NCBI GenBank assembly: GCA_910586375.1
Contig: CAJUIE010000043.1
Location: 1 to 12,061, forward strand
Origin: an uncultured Alistipes sp.
GTDB lineage: Bacteria > Bacteroidota > Bacteroidia > Bacteroidales > Rikenellaceae
Length of the DNA: 12,061 nt
Reading direction: 5' to 3'
Made by a program: the position numbers and the translations under genes. The notes beneath the pieces are model-generated. The model saw nothing but the letters and a program-made list of their open reading frames with translations. It was not told the DNA's origin and made no database searches. Shown here piece by piece: positions 1-5,680 of this stretch. The number at the start of each line of letters is the position of its first letter. Within the stretch, counting starts at the first letter, position 1.

Positions 1-47
1 ACCCCAACCTTGGCAAGGTTGTGCTCTACCAACTGAGCTATTTCCGC
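1..47 (-). tRNA. tRNA-Gly (anticodon GCC), 3' part cut by window edge
   Basis: Read on the minus strand, the 5' acceptor strand GCGGAAA begins at 47. It is followed by the D arm (AGCTCAGTTGGTAGAGC) and a perfectly paired anticodon arm, AACCT-TGCC-AAGGTT, whose loop carries GCC at 14..12. The variable loop, T arm and 3' acceptor strand lie outside the window. GCC reads the glycine codons GGC and GGU. A Bacteroidetes-type promoter lies immediately upstream (59-89). Confidence 0.95.
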
Positions 48-58
48 ATTTGCGAGTG

Positions 59-89
59 CAAAGATAGAACGGAAAAACGACACCTCAAA
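59..89 (-). promoter_or_regulatory. Promoter of tRNA-Gly
   Basis: On the minus strand TTTG (89..86) is followed after 19 bases by TATCTTTG (66..59), a full match to the Bacteroidetes primary sigma consensus TTTG-N19-21-TAnnTTTG. The tRNA begins 12 bases downstream, at the distance expected for a short 5' leader. Confidence 0.8.
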
Positions 90-118
90 ATTTTTCACGA
101 CTTTTTACCCCCGGAATC

Positions 119-141
119 GGTATTTTTTATCGCAAAATACC
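119..141. repeat. Perfect 8-bp inverted repeat in the tRNA-Gly upstream spacer
   Basis: GGTATTTT (119-126) and AAAATACC (134-141) pair perfectly around the 7-base spacer TTATCGC. There is no T-run directly after either arm, so it is not an obvious terminator. It lies about 30 bases upstream of the tRNA-Gly -33 box and could be a protein-binding site or chance AT-rich symmetry. Confidence 0.4.
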
Positions 142-172
142 TCAAACCGGCGCCTTTGCCCTCCCCCCCCCG

Positions 173-208
173 AAAAAAACGTCACCCTTTGATGGGGTGA
201 CGTTTTTC
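173..208 (-). terminator. Rho-independent terminator of the AOS-family gene
   Basis: ACGTCACCC (179-187) pairs with GGGTGACGT (195-203) around a 7-base loop. A-runs on one side and T-runs on the other extend the stem. Read on the minus strand it ends in seven T residues (179..173), about 20 bases after the stop codon at 229. The flanking A/T runs would also let it work on the plus strand, but no plus-strand gene feeds into it here. Confidence 0.85.
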
Positions 209-228
209 ATTACGCACGTGCGGAAATT

Positions 229-1500
229 TTAACGCACCTTGAAACCTTCGTCGGCACGTTCCGGAATCGGAAGCTGCGCATAGTAGCCGCTCGTAAGTTT
301 CTCGCGCACAGCCTTGAACGCCTCGATCGTCACCTTCACATCCTCCAGCGTATGGGCCGCCGTGGGGATCACGCGCAGGATCAGCTCGCCCTTCGGAATA
401 ACCGGGTAAACGACCATCGAGCAGAAGATACCGTGGTTCTCACGCAGATCGACCACTAAGTTCGTAGCCTCGGGGATACCTCCCTTGAGGAAGACGGGCG
501 TCACAGGCGAGTTAGTCACGCCGATATCGAAACCGTTCTCCTTGAGGCTGCTCTGCATGGCGCGAACAATCTCCCACAGTTTCTGCTGATACTCGGGGTG
601 CTTGCGAATGAGCTCCAGACGCTTCAGGGCACCAATGACCATGGGCATAGGCAGCGACTTGGCATAGAGCTGCGAACGCATGTTATAACGGAAAAGGTTG
701 ATCAACCACCGCGGACCGCTTACGAAAGCACCGATGCCGGCCATCGACTTGGCGAACGTGTTGAACAGCACGTCCACACCCTCGACCACACCGAAGTGCG
801 ACGCTGTGCCGCGGCCACCCTCGCCCATCGTACCGAAGCCGTGGGCGTCGTCGACCAGCAGCCGGAAACTGAAATCCTTCTTCAGGGCCACAATCTCGTC
901 GAGCTTGCCCAGGTCGCCCTTCATGCCAAAGACGCCTTCGGTGATGACCAGCACACCCCCGTTCTGCTCCTCGGCCAGGTCGGTGGCATGCTGGAGCTGA
1001 AGACGCAGCGACTCCATGTCGTTATGACCGAAGACGAAACGCTTGCCCTTGTGCATCCGCAGACCATCGATGATACAAGCATGAGCCTCCGCATCATAGA
1101 CCACGACGTCGCGCGGCGTGAGCAGGCAGTCGATAATCGAAATCATGCCTTGATACCCGAAGTTCAGCAGGAAGGCATCCTCCTTGCCGACGAACTCGGC
1201 CAGTTCACGTTCCAGCTGTTCGTGATACACCGTCTGTCCGCTCATCATGCGGGCGCCCATCGGGGCCGCCATACCGAACTTCGCAGCACCCTCAGCGTCG
1301 GCCTGGCGCACTTCAGGCAGGTTGGCCAAACCGAGGTAGTTGTTCAGACTCCAGTTGAGAACTTTCTTCCCCCGAAAGGTCATGTGGGGCCCGATTTCGC
1401 CCTCCAGCTTGGGGAAGGCATAGTAACCGTGGGCGTAGCTCATGTACTGACCGATGGGTCCTCCCGCGTTTTTCTCAAGGCGGGCAAAAATATCTACCAT
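229..1500 (-). CDS. Alpha-oxoamine synthase family PLP enzyme; candidate serine palmitoyltransferase / cysteate acyltransferase
   Basis: A 423-residue fold-type I PLP enzyme of the alpha-oxoamine synthase family, which condenses an amino acid with an acyl thioester and releases CO2. Visible signatures are His140 in AEAHACIIDG (expected to stack on PLP), the DDAHGFG motif at 217-223 (Asp217 expected to contact the PLP ring nitrogen), and Lys251 in NTFAKSMAGIG, the expected Schiff-base lysine. Family members include serine palmitoyltransferase (Spt), 2-amino-3-ketobutyrate CoA ligase, 8-amino-7-oxononanoate synthase and, in Alistipes, SulA, which joins cysteate to acyl-ACP in sulfonolipid synthesis. 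The N-terminal KLEGEIGPHM region and C-terminal PVIPKGELILRVIP resemble the lipid-forming Bacteroidetes branch. I favour a sphingolipid or sulfonolipid first step, probably cytosolic, but the amino-acid substrate cannot be settled here. It is a single-gene unit with its own promoter (1541-1548) and terminator; no other sphingolipid gene is adjacent. Confidence 0.9.
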   Translation of the reverse strand: MVDIFARLEKNAGGPIGQYMSYAHGYYAFPKLEGEIGPHMTFRGKKVLNWSLNNYLGLANLPEVRQADAEGAAKFGMAAPMGARMMSGQTVYHEQLERELAEFVGKEDAFLLNFGYQGMISIIDCLLTPRDVVVYDAEAHACIIDGLRMHKGKRFVFGHNDMESLRLQLQHATDLAEEQNGGVLVITEGVFGMKGDLGKLDEIVALKKDFSFRLLVDDAHGFGTMGEGGRGTASHFGVVEGVDVLFNTFAKSMAGIGAFVSGPRWLINLFRYNMRSQLYAKSLPMPMVIGALKRLELIRKHPEYQQKLWEIVRAMQSSLKENGFDIGVTNSPVTPVFLKGGIPEATNLVVDLRENHGIFCSMVVYPVIPKGELILRVIPTAAHTLEDVKVTIEAFKAVREKLTSGYYAQLPIPERADEGFKVR

Positions 1501-1540
1501 ATTTTCGTAAATTTAAATAAGTCCGGGTTTTCGGAACGGA

Positions 1541-1548
1541 CAAAAGTA
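1541..1548 (-). promoter_or_regulatory. -7 promoter element of the AOS-family gene
   Basis: TACTTTTG on the minus strand matches TAnnTTTG. The ATG lies 40 bases downstream, leaving a 5' leader of roughly 30 bases. The nearest upstream TTTG is 25 bases away, longer than the usual 19-21, so the -33 element is weak or absent. This would fit a promoter that needs an activator. Confidence 0.6.
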
Positions 1549-1602
1549 CGAATAAAAAATACATTTTGTCGTTCAAAGATAGCCGTTTTTTACCATGCAA
1601 CG

Positions 1603-1637
1603 ATACGTATAAATACGTATTTAGTCAGACGCCTGAC
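1603..1637. repeat. Twin ATACGTAT palindromes plus an inverted repeat; possible operator
   Basis: Two identical 8-base palindromes ATACGTAT lie at 1603-1610 and 1613-1620, so their centres are exactly 10 bases (one helical turn) apart. An inverted repeat GTCAG-N4-CTGAC follows at 1624-1637. The cluster sits about 55-90 bases upstream of the AOS-gene -7 box, and past the terminator of the serine tRNA. The placement suggests a regulator site for the AOS-family gene, but no protein can be named. Confidence 0.4.
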
Positions 1638-1665
1638 AACGGGAATCGGTTGCGCCCACGATGCA

Positions 1666-1699
1666 CAAAACCCCGCAAACGTCAATTTGCAGGGTTTTG
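1666..1699 (-). terminator. Terminator of tRNA-Ser(CGA)
   Basis: CAAAACCCCGCAAA (1666-1679) pairs with TTTGCAGGGTTTTG (1686-1699), with one mismatch, around a 6-base loop. On the minus strand the stem ends in GGGGTTTTG, 18 bases past the encoded CCA of the tRNA. The T-run is short (four), but position and stem strength support a terminator. Confidence 0.7.
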
Positions 1700-1717
1700 C
1701 TGGTATTCATTGCACCT

Positions 1718-1807
1718 TGGCGGAAAGAGAGGGATTCGAACCCCCGGTACAGTTGCCCGTACACCGCATTTCGAGTGCGGCCCGATCGACCACTCCGGCA
1801 TCTTTCC
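1718..1807 (-). tRNA. tRNA-Ser (anticodon CGA)
   Basis: On the minus strand the acceptor stem GGAAAGA/TCTTTCC closes a class II tRNA. It has D stem CCG/CGG, anticodon stem CCGCA/TGCGG with loop CTCGAAA (anticodon CGA at 1773..1771), a long variable arm GTAC-GGGCAACT-GTAC, and T loop TTCGAAT on a stem with one G-U pair. The discriminator G and the CCA end are encoded (1721..1718). It reads UCG. Confidence 0.96.
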
Positions 1808-1844
1808 GAAATCCGCGTCGCCCAAAACAGAGCTTTCGGGAGTG

Positions 1845-1852
1845 CAAATATA
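1845..1852 (-). promoter_or_regulatory. -7 promoter element of tRNA-Ser(CGA)
   Basis: TATATTTG on the minus strand fits TAnnTTTG and lies 37 bases before the tRNA 5' end. No TTTG is present at the expected -33 position in the AT-rich stretch upstream. Confidence 0.55.
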
Positions 1853-1963
1853 GATATATTTTTTATTTCTCCACATATTTAGGTAGAAAAAAATTCAACT
1901 TTCGCCTGTAATTTTGCACTTACCACGGTTCAAAGGTCAGAAAGCCATAAAAAAATCGATTCG

Positions 1964-1995
1964 TTTGCAGAATTGAGAAAGATTGTCTACTTTTG
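1964..1995 (+). promoter_or_regulatory. Promoter of tRNA-Ser(GGA)
   Basis: TTTG (1964-1967), a 20-base spacer and TACTTTTG (1988-1995) make a textbook Bacteroidetes promoter. The tRNA 5' end is 12 bases further on. Confidence 0.85.
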
Positions 1996-2007
1996 GGACG
2001 AATTTCC

Positions 2008-2095
2008 GGAGAGATGCAGGAGTGGTTGAACTGGCCCGCCTGGAAAGCGAGTAAACGTCAAAAGCGTTTCAGGGGTTCGAATCCCCTTCTCTCCG
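2008..2095 (+). tRNA. tRNA-Ser (anticodon GGA)
   Basis: Class II tRNA with acceptor stem GGAGAGA/TCTCTCC, D stem CAG/CTG, anticodon loop CTGGAAA (anticodon GGA at 2042-2044), long variable arm AAACG/CGTTT and T arm AGGGG-TTCGAAT-CCCCT. The discriminator base is G2095. The next bases are CAA, so CCA is not encoded, unlike the neighbouring tRNA-Ser(CGA). The anticodon stem CCCGC/GCGAG has one C-A mismatch (2036 with 2050). It reads UCC and UCU. Confidence 0.95.
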
Positions 2096-2104
2096 CAAAA
2101 ACAA

Positions 2105-2128
2105 CAGGACAGCAGGACGGCAGGACGG
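2105..2128. repeat. Three tandem copies of an 8-mer, CAGGACRG
   Basis: CAGGACAG (2105-2112), CAGGACGG (2113-2120) and CAGGACGG (2121-2128) run head to tail directly after the tRNA. The last copies form the left arm of the terminator, so the repeat probably arose by slippage next to the hairpin. Confidence 0.6.
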
Positions 2129-2155
2129 CGAAACAGCATCGTTCTGCCGTTTTTT
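2117..2155 (+). terminator. Terminator of tRNA-Ser(GGA)
   Basis: ACGGCAGGAC (2117-2126) pairs with GTTCTGCCGT (2141-2150) as a 10-pair stem with one G-U pair and a 14-base loop, followed by a T-run (2150-2155). Confidence 0.85.
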
Positions 2156-2221
2156 CGCTTTTCTACAGGGAAAAAGGTCGCCCCATCCGCTAAAAAAGAC
2201 CTTATCCGCTCCTCCTCATTC

Positions 2222-2246
2222 AAAAAAAAGGGGCCTGTCGGCCCCT
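2222..2246 (-). terminator. Terminator of the cysteine-rich lipoprotein gene
   Basis: GGGGCC (2230-2235), loop TGTC and GGCCCC (2240-2245) form a perfect GC-only stem. Read on the minus strand it is followed by eight T residues (2229..2222). It lies about 20 bases after the stop codon at 2267. Confidence 0.92.
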
Positions 2247-2266
2247 CGTTCTCAGACAACACTGCA

Positions 2267-2479
2267 CTACTTGTTGCAGCACTCGCCTTCGGCTTTTGCG
2301 CACTCCTGGGTGCAGTCTGCGCACTCCGTGGAGTCGCACTTCTCGCAGCACTGAGCTTCGGCAGCAACAACCTCCGTAGCCTCAACCTCGACCTCTGCGG
2401 CCTTCTTGTTCGGATTTCCGGCGCAGCCTACCATAGCTACAGCAGCCAGAACAATCACGGAAGAAAAAATCTTCTTCAT
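2267..2479 (-). CDS. Small cysteine-rich lipoprotein, function unknown
   Basis: A 70-residue protein that I cannot assign to a named family. Residues 1-18 form a lipoprotein signal peptide (MKKIF then a hydrophobic stretch) ending in a lipobox-like MVGC, so Cys19 is the likely lipidated residue. A low-complexity acidic Val/Glu/Ala linker (26-42) follows. The last 27 residues contain eight cysteines: C44, C45, C48, C53, C56, C60, C67 and C68 (pattern CC-x2-C-x4-C-x2-C-x3-C-x6-CC). Such density in an exported protein suggests metal binding or a disulfide-knotted tip; neither can be proven from sequence. Codon use and the strong dedicated promoter and terminator argue for a real, well-expressed gene rather than a chance frame. 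It stands alone, with no obvious partner. Confidence 0.85.
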   Translation of the reverse strand: MKKIFSSVIVLAAVAMVGCAGNPNKKAAEVEVEATEVVAAEAQCCEKCDSTECADCTQECAKAEGECCNK

Positions 2480-2516
2480 GGCTTCAAATGTTTAAAATTA
2501 AATGTTTTAATCGCTG

Positions 2517-2547
2517 CAAAGATAGGTAAACGACCGAATTATACAAA
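2517..2547 (-). promoter_or_regulatory. Promoter of the cysteine-rich lipoprotein gene
   Basis: On the minus strand TTTG (2547..2544), 19 bases, then TATCTTTG (2524..2517): a full consensus match. The ATG is 37 bases downstream of the -7 box, after an AT-rich leader without a clear Shine-Dalgarno sequence. Confidence 0.85.
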
Positions 2548-2556
2548 GAAAAATCT

Positions 2557-2574
2557 AAAAAACTTTTCGAAAAG
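2557..2574 (-). terminator. Possible weak terminator of the permease-menG-SPOR operon
   Basis: The palindrome CTTTTCGAAAAG (2563-2574) is followed on the minus strand by six T residues (2562..2557), just after the SPOR-gene stop. The stem is AT-rich with no room for a normal loop unless the centre opens, so termination would be weak. Confidence 0.35.
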
Positions 2575-2582
2575 GGAACTTA

Positions 2583-3050
2583 TCAGTTCAAAAAGTCGTA
2601 CAGGGAGAGCATCTCGCTCTTAGGAAAGGCTTTGGGGAAGATCGCCGCCACACGCCCCTTAAGGATGATAGCCTCCTCCGCGGTAAGACAATCGCCCACC
2701 GTCACCCGGAAATAAGGCGCATCGTAGACCTTATAGCCGCGAATACCGGGATAGCTCTCGCGAAAGAGCGCCAGAGCCGCATCAGCGCGCGCCCGGGCAT
2801 CCTGGCCGTTATCAGCAAAGATACAGACCCGATAGCCCTTGATCGTCCTGCGATGGGGCACCGAACGAGAGGCCTCCACCACAGCCTGCGCCGCATCGCC
2901 ATACTCCGTAACTGCGATCTGCGCACTGCCAGCCGCCGCAGGGGAGACAGGCTGCTGCAACCGTTGTTTAAAAGCTTCAAGCGACTGGGCCCGACACGAA
3001 GCCATTCCCCCCAGCAATAACGAAACAATCACGAAAAATCCGCGTATCAT
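2583..3050 (-). CDS. Exported SPOR-domain protein
   Basis: A 155-residue protein with an N-terminal signal sequence (residues 2-18, hydrophobic core FFVIVSLLLGG). Cys19 in MASC could be a lipidation site, although signal peptidase I cleavage near Ala21 is also possible. A linker of about 45 residues leads to a C-terminal SPOR-like domain (about 69-142): KGYRVCIFADNG begins the first strand, and APYFRVTVGD followed by TAEEA is the characteristic second half. SPOR domains bind peptidoglycan stripped of stem peptides, often at division sites, so a periplasmic cell-wall role is likely. I start at the ATG at 3050, one base after the stop of the upstream gene (TGATATG). A TTG three codons earlier would overlap that gene and is less likely. 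Last gene of a four-gene operon. Confidence 0.85.
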   Translation of the reverse strand: MIRGFFVIVSLLLGGMASCRAQSLEAFKQRLQQPVSPAAAGSAQIAVTEYGDAAQAVVEASRSVPHRRTIKGYRVCIFADNGQDARARADAALALFRESYPGIRGYKVYDAPYFRVTVGDCLTAEEAIILKGRVAAIFPKAFPKSEMLSLYDFLN

Positions 3051-3051
3051 A

Positions 3052-3558
3052 TCACTCAAAATAGTTTTTCAGCTCCCGTAAATCCAAGTCAAAGATATTC
3101 AAAAATTCCGACAACGGCATCTTTTCGCGCGAAAAATTGACCGATGCAGGGCCCCCATGCCCCTCAACCGAAAAAGATACGTTTACCTGCTCCAGGTCGT
3201 TGCGCCGGACCCGCCGGACCAAGGCGTAGAGTGCCAGGGGATCGACAATCCGGAGACGCCACTGCGTCGCGACGCTTGCTGTCGTACGTCGCGCCACCTC
3301 TGCCGGTTCTGCCAGCACCGCACCGCACACACAATTCGCCCCTGCGTAAAGGTCGAACGAAGCACGCTCCAACAAAAGCCTGTAACGAGTATCATTGACC
3401 ACCCGGACGACCACTTCGATACCCGAAAAACCCTGACGCTCGACACGTTCTACCGCCTCGACACGAATCTTCTCCCGTGTTTTCTCCGCCATCCGGCGGC
3501 ACGAAGGCAGCACGATACACAACGCCGCCAGCAACACCAGTAATCCCGTTTTTTTCAT
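3052..3558 (-). CDS. Lipoprotein with LEA2/WHy-like domain
   Basis: A 168-residue predicted lipoprotein: Lys-rich start, hydrophobic core LLVLLAALCIVL, then lipobox LPSC with Cys20 as lipidation site. After a charged segment (21-40), residues about 43-145 look like a single beta-sandwich. GFSGIEVVVRVVNDTRYRLL and the following ASFDLYAG resemble the conserved part of LEA type 2/WHy proteins, where a strand ending in V-x-N is followed by a strand ending in D-x-Y. The family binds or shields surfaces in unknown ways, so no molecular function is claimed. Cys76 and Cys78 may form a local bond. Its ATG overlaps the menG stop by 4 bases (ATGA), so translation is likely coupled; the SPOR gene follows after 1 base. 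The domain call is by eye. Confidence 0.75.
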   Translation of the reverse strand: MKKTGLLVLLAALCIVLPSCRRMAEKTREKIRVEAVERVERQGFSGIEVVVRVVNDTRYRLLLERASFDLYAGANCVCGAVLAEPAEVARRTTASVATQWRLRIVDPLALYALVRRVRRNDLEQVNVSFSVEGHGGPASVNFSREKMPLSEFLNIFDLDLRELKNYFE

Positions 3559-4277
3559 CGCTCCGCTATATATATGTGTGCTATTCCGAAACTCAGGCTC
3601 CGGGTCCGGACCTCGCCGAACCCCGCCTGCCGCATCCGCGCACAGAACTCCCGCGGCGCCGGGAATGCCCCGACCGACGCAGGCAGATATTCATAAGCCT
3701 GCCGGTCGTGCGACACCGCACCGCCAAGACGCGGCAGAATGTATCCGGCATAAAGCCCATAGAGCGCCCGAAACACCCGGTTGCGAGGCTGCGAAAATTC
3801 CAGAATCACAGCCCGGCCTCCCGGTCGCGTCACACGGGCCAGCTCACGCAGCCCCGCATCCAAATCGCCGAAATTACGCACACCGAATGCCACAGTCGTG
3901 GCGTCGAACGCTCCATCGGGAGCCTCCAGCTGCTCGGCATCGCCCCATTCGAAGGTCACCCGACCGTCAAGCCCCCGCGCCGTTGCCTTGTGACGTGCTT
4001 CGGCAAGCATCCGCTCCGAGAGGTCGAGCCCCCACACCCGGCACTCCGGCATCCGTCGTGCCAGACCTAAAGCCAGATCGCCCGTGCCGGTCGCCACGTC
4101 CAGGACTTTCTGCGGTGCGCATCGGGCGACCTCCGCAACCACGCGACGGCGCCACAGCCGGTCAACATCGAGCGACAACAAGTGGTTCAACAGATCGTAG
4201 CGAGGCGCTATACGATCAAACATTTCGCGCACCTCCTCTTTCTTGGTGCGCCCGGTATGATAAGGTTTCACAGTCAT
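3555..4277 (-). CDS. menG: Demethylmenaquinone methyltransferase (MenG/UbiE)
   Basis: A 240-residue class I SAM-dependent methyltransferase of the UbiE/MenG family. It methylates demethylmenaquinone to menaquinone, the last step of menaquinone synthesis, at the inner face of the cytoplasmic membrane. Family signatures are visible along the whole length: MFDRIAPRYDLLN (19-31), SAM motif I LDVATGTGD (59-67), acidic ribose contact Asp85 in GLDLS, GDA at 112-114, FGVRNF (131-136), EFSQP (160-164), AYEYLPASV..FP (194-206) and the C-terminal HIYIAER. Length is normal for the family. Menaquinone rather than ubiquinone is expected in Bacteroidetes, hence menG. The start codon overlaps the permease stop by 4 bases (ATGA), and its own stop overlaps the lipoprotein start in the same way, so it is an internal operon gene. 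Confidence 0.95.
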   Translation of the reverse strand: MTVKPYHTGRTKKEEVREMFDRIAPRYDLLNHLLSLDVDRLWRRRVVAEVARCAPQKVLDVATGTGDLALGLARRMPECRVWGLDLSERMLAEARHKATARGLDGRVTFEWGDAEQLEAPDGAFDATTVAFGVRNFGDLDAGLRELARVTRPGGRAVILEFSQPRNRVFRALYGLYAGYILPRLGGAVSHDRQAYEYLPASVGAFPAPREFCARMRQAGFGEVRTRSLSFGIAHIYIAER

Positions 4278-5518
4278 TCGTATCGGATCGTTCGGTCAGG
4301 TTTCACCGTCGAAACTACACAAGCCGGAATCACGAGCAGCGCCACGACAGCCGCCAGCGACCCTGCATTAAGCGCCAGCCACCAGCCCCAATTCAGGGCC
4401 ACGGGGACCTCGGAGAGCAGGTATCCCTCCGAGCTGAGCTTCACCACATGGGTCGTAGCCTGCAACACGCAGAGCCCCAGCCCTATGCCATTACCCCACG
4501 CCATCCCTCGCAGCGCGACGAACGCTGCCCGATAAAGAAAGATACGCCGCAGCATTCCGTTACGCATACCGAGAGCCTTCAAGAGCCCGATCATACCCGT
4601 ACGTTCAAGCACCAGCACTAAAAGTGCCGCTGCCATGTTGAAAAATGCCACGGCCAACATGATGACAATCACCACGGCGGCATTGACGTCGTGGGCCTTG
4701 AGCCAGTCGAAAACATGGGGATACTGCTCCTGCACACTCCGCACAACGAGGTTCGCCGTTTCGTCCTCTTCGTCGAAAAGCAGCCGGCGCCTCAACGCGC
4801 CGACAAACTCCCCGGCCCGGTCAATATCCTGCGTGAAGAGCTCATAACCCGAAATTTCATCGGGGCCCCAATCCGAAAGGCGCTGCACATTGCGCAGATC
4901 GGTAATGGCCAGCGCACGATCCATTTCATCCATGCCCGAGGCGTAGATACCCGACACCTTGAAGCGGTCACGACGCGGCAGAGCCCCTTCCTCGACAAAG
5001 AGCATCTCCACCCGGTCGCCGACGCCCAGCATAAGACGCTCGGCTAAGGTCTGCGAAAGCAGCAGATCCTTCGTCCTGACCGAATCGCCCACACGCGGCC
5101 ATGCACCCTCGACAAGCCATTCATCAAAGAACGACCGGTCGTAAAGACCATCCACTCCCTTAAGCAGAAGCCCCTCCACGGCATCTGCTGTGCGCACAAT
5201 ACCGCCCCGCACGGCATAAGGCGCCATCGAAACGAACCCCTCAGTCGAGCGGACAAGCTCTTCAAGATACTCCGTGCGCCGCACAGGTTCCGTATCGGGG
5301 GCATCAACGCTCCGTATATCGCTCAACGTCGCATGGGCTGCAAACCCGGCCATCTTGCGCGTCACCTCACGCTTGAAGCCCATCATCACGGCCAGCGTGA
5401 GGATCATCACGGCCATACTCAGCGCCACCGACATCACGGCAATACGCTCTGCAACTCCGGGACTGTTTCCGTGCCGGGACTGCGCCGTACGGCGTGCAAT
5501 GAAAAAAGCAAGATTCAC
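4274..5518 (-). CDS. LolC/LolE-type ABC transporter permease (FtsX/MacB superfamily)
   Basis: A 414-residue permease with the four-helix LolC/E architecture. TM1 lies near 26-47, followed by a large periplasmic MacB-type core domain (about 48-278), then TM2 near 279-303, TM3 near 328-356 and TM4 near 378-402. After TM2 comes the cytoplasmic coupling segment LERTGMIGLLKALGM, typical of FtsX-domain permeases, and the end VKPDRTIRYE matches the usual short C-terminal tail. LolCDE releases lipoproteins from the inner membrane for transport to the outer membrane. No ATPase (LolD) gene is adjacent, so the partner must be encoded elsewhere. I chose the GTG at 5518 because it gives MNLAFFIARRTA, the usual family start. 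An upstream in-frame TTG at 5548 would add ten residues but overlaps the likely promoter. First gene of the menG operon. Confidence 0.87.
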   Translation of the reverse strand: MNLAFFIARRTAQSRHGNSPGVAERIAVMSVALSMAVMILTLAVMMGFKREVTRKMAGFAAHATLSDIRSVDAPDTEPVRRTEYLEELVRSTEGFVSMAPYAVRGGIVRTADAVEGLLLKGVDGLYDRSFFDEWLVEGAWPRVGDSVRTKDLLLSQTLAERLMLGVGDRVEMLFVEEGALPRRDRFKVSGIYASGMDEMDRALAITDLRNVQRLSDWGPDEISGYELFTQDIDRAGEFVGALRRRLLFDEEDETANLVVRSVQEQYPHVFDWLKAHDVNAAVVIVIMLAVAFFNMAAALLVLVLERTGMIGLLKALGMRNGMLRRIFLYRAAFVALRGMAWGNGIGLGLCVLQATTHVVKLSSEGYLLSEVPVALNWGWWLALNAGSLAAVVALLVIPACVVSTVKPDRTIRYE

Positions 5519-5547
5519 GTGCGGGGTTTTTGAGAAAATTTTATGCA

Positions 5548-5555
5548 AAGAAACA
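5548..5555 (-). promoter_or_regulatory. Possible -7 element of the permease-menG operon
   Basis: TTTCTTTG on the minus strand matches TAnnTTTG at all but one position. It would place transcription start near 5540, between the TTG (5548) and the GTG (5518), which favours the GTG start. No -33 TTTG is seen. Confidence 0.35.
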
Positions 5556-5565
5556 TAAAAATTCG

Positions 5566-5573
5566 TATTTTTG
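5566..5573 (+). promoter_or_regulatory. -7 promoter element of the metallopeptidase-SGNH-MBOAT-PAP2 operon
   Basis: TATTTTTG on the plus strand fits TAnnTTTG. No clean TTTG lies 19-21 bases upstream. The predicted leader to the ATG at 5681 is about 100 bases and contains a 6-pair inverted repeat (GCTCCG 5618-5623, CGGAGC 5638-5643). Confidence 0.55.
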
Positions 5574-5680
5574 TCCGCACAAGCGCGCTTTTTGCAGAGA
5601 AAGCTTCGTAAAAAGTGGCTCCGCCCTGTGAAAACTCCGGAGCATACCCGACAGACAGAAAAAACAAAACGATACTTTAC

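Noticed and set aside
163..171. Run of nine C residues considered as a phase-variable tract
   Set aside because: It lies in a non-coding spacer next to a terminator, not in a coding region or promoter spacer, so length change has no obvious effect.
1682..1882. Short open frames on both strands across the tRNA-Ser(CGA) region
   Set aside because: They translate the tRNA gene and its spacers. The tRNA structure explains the sequence.
598..1911. Long plus-strand open frame of 437 codons
   Set aside because: It lies antisense to the AOS-family gene, runs through tRNA-Ser(CGA), and its translation has no recognisable domain. The minus-strand protein has full family motifs.
2174..2210. AAGGTC/GACCTT inverted repeat and an ATCCGCT 7-base direct repeat
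   Set aside because: They are short, widely spaced and in AT-rich spacer DNA; likely chance.
5519..5548. TTG start for the LolC/E-type permease
   Set aside because: It would add ten residues before the usual family start and overlaps the likely -7 element. The GTG at 5518 gives the expected N-terminus.
5615..5680. GTG start adding 22 residues to the metallopeptidase
   Set aside because: The extension is hydrophilic, unlike the family, and covers a stem-forming leader. The ATG at 5681 or 5759 is more plausible.
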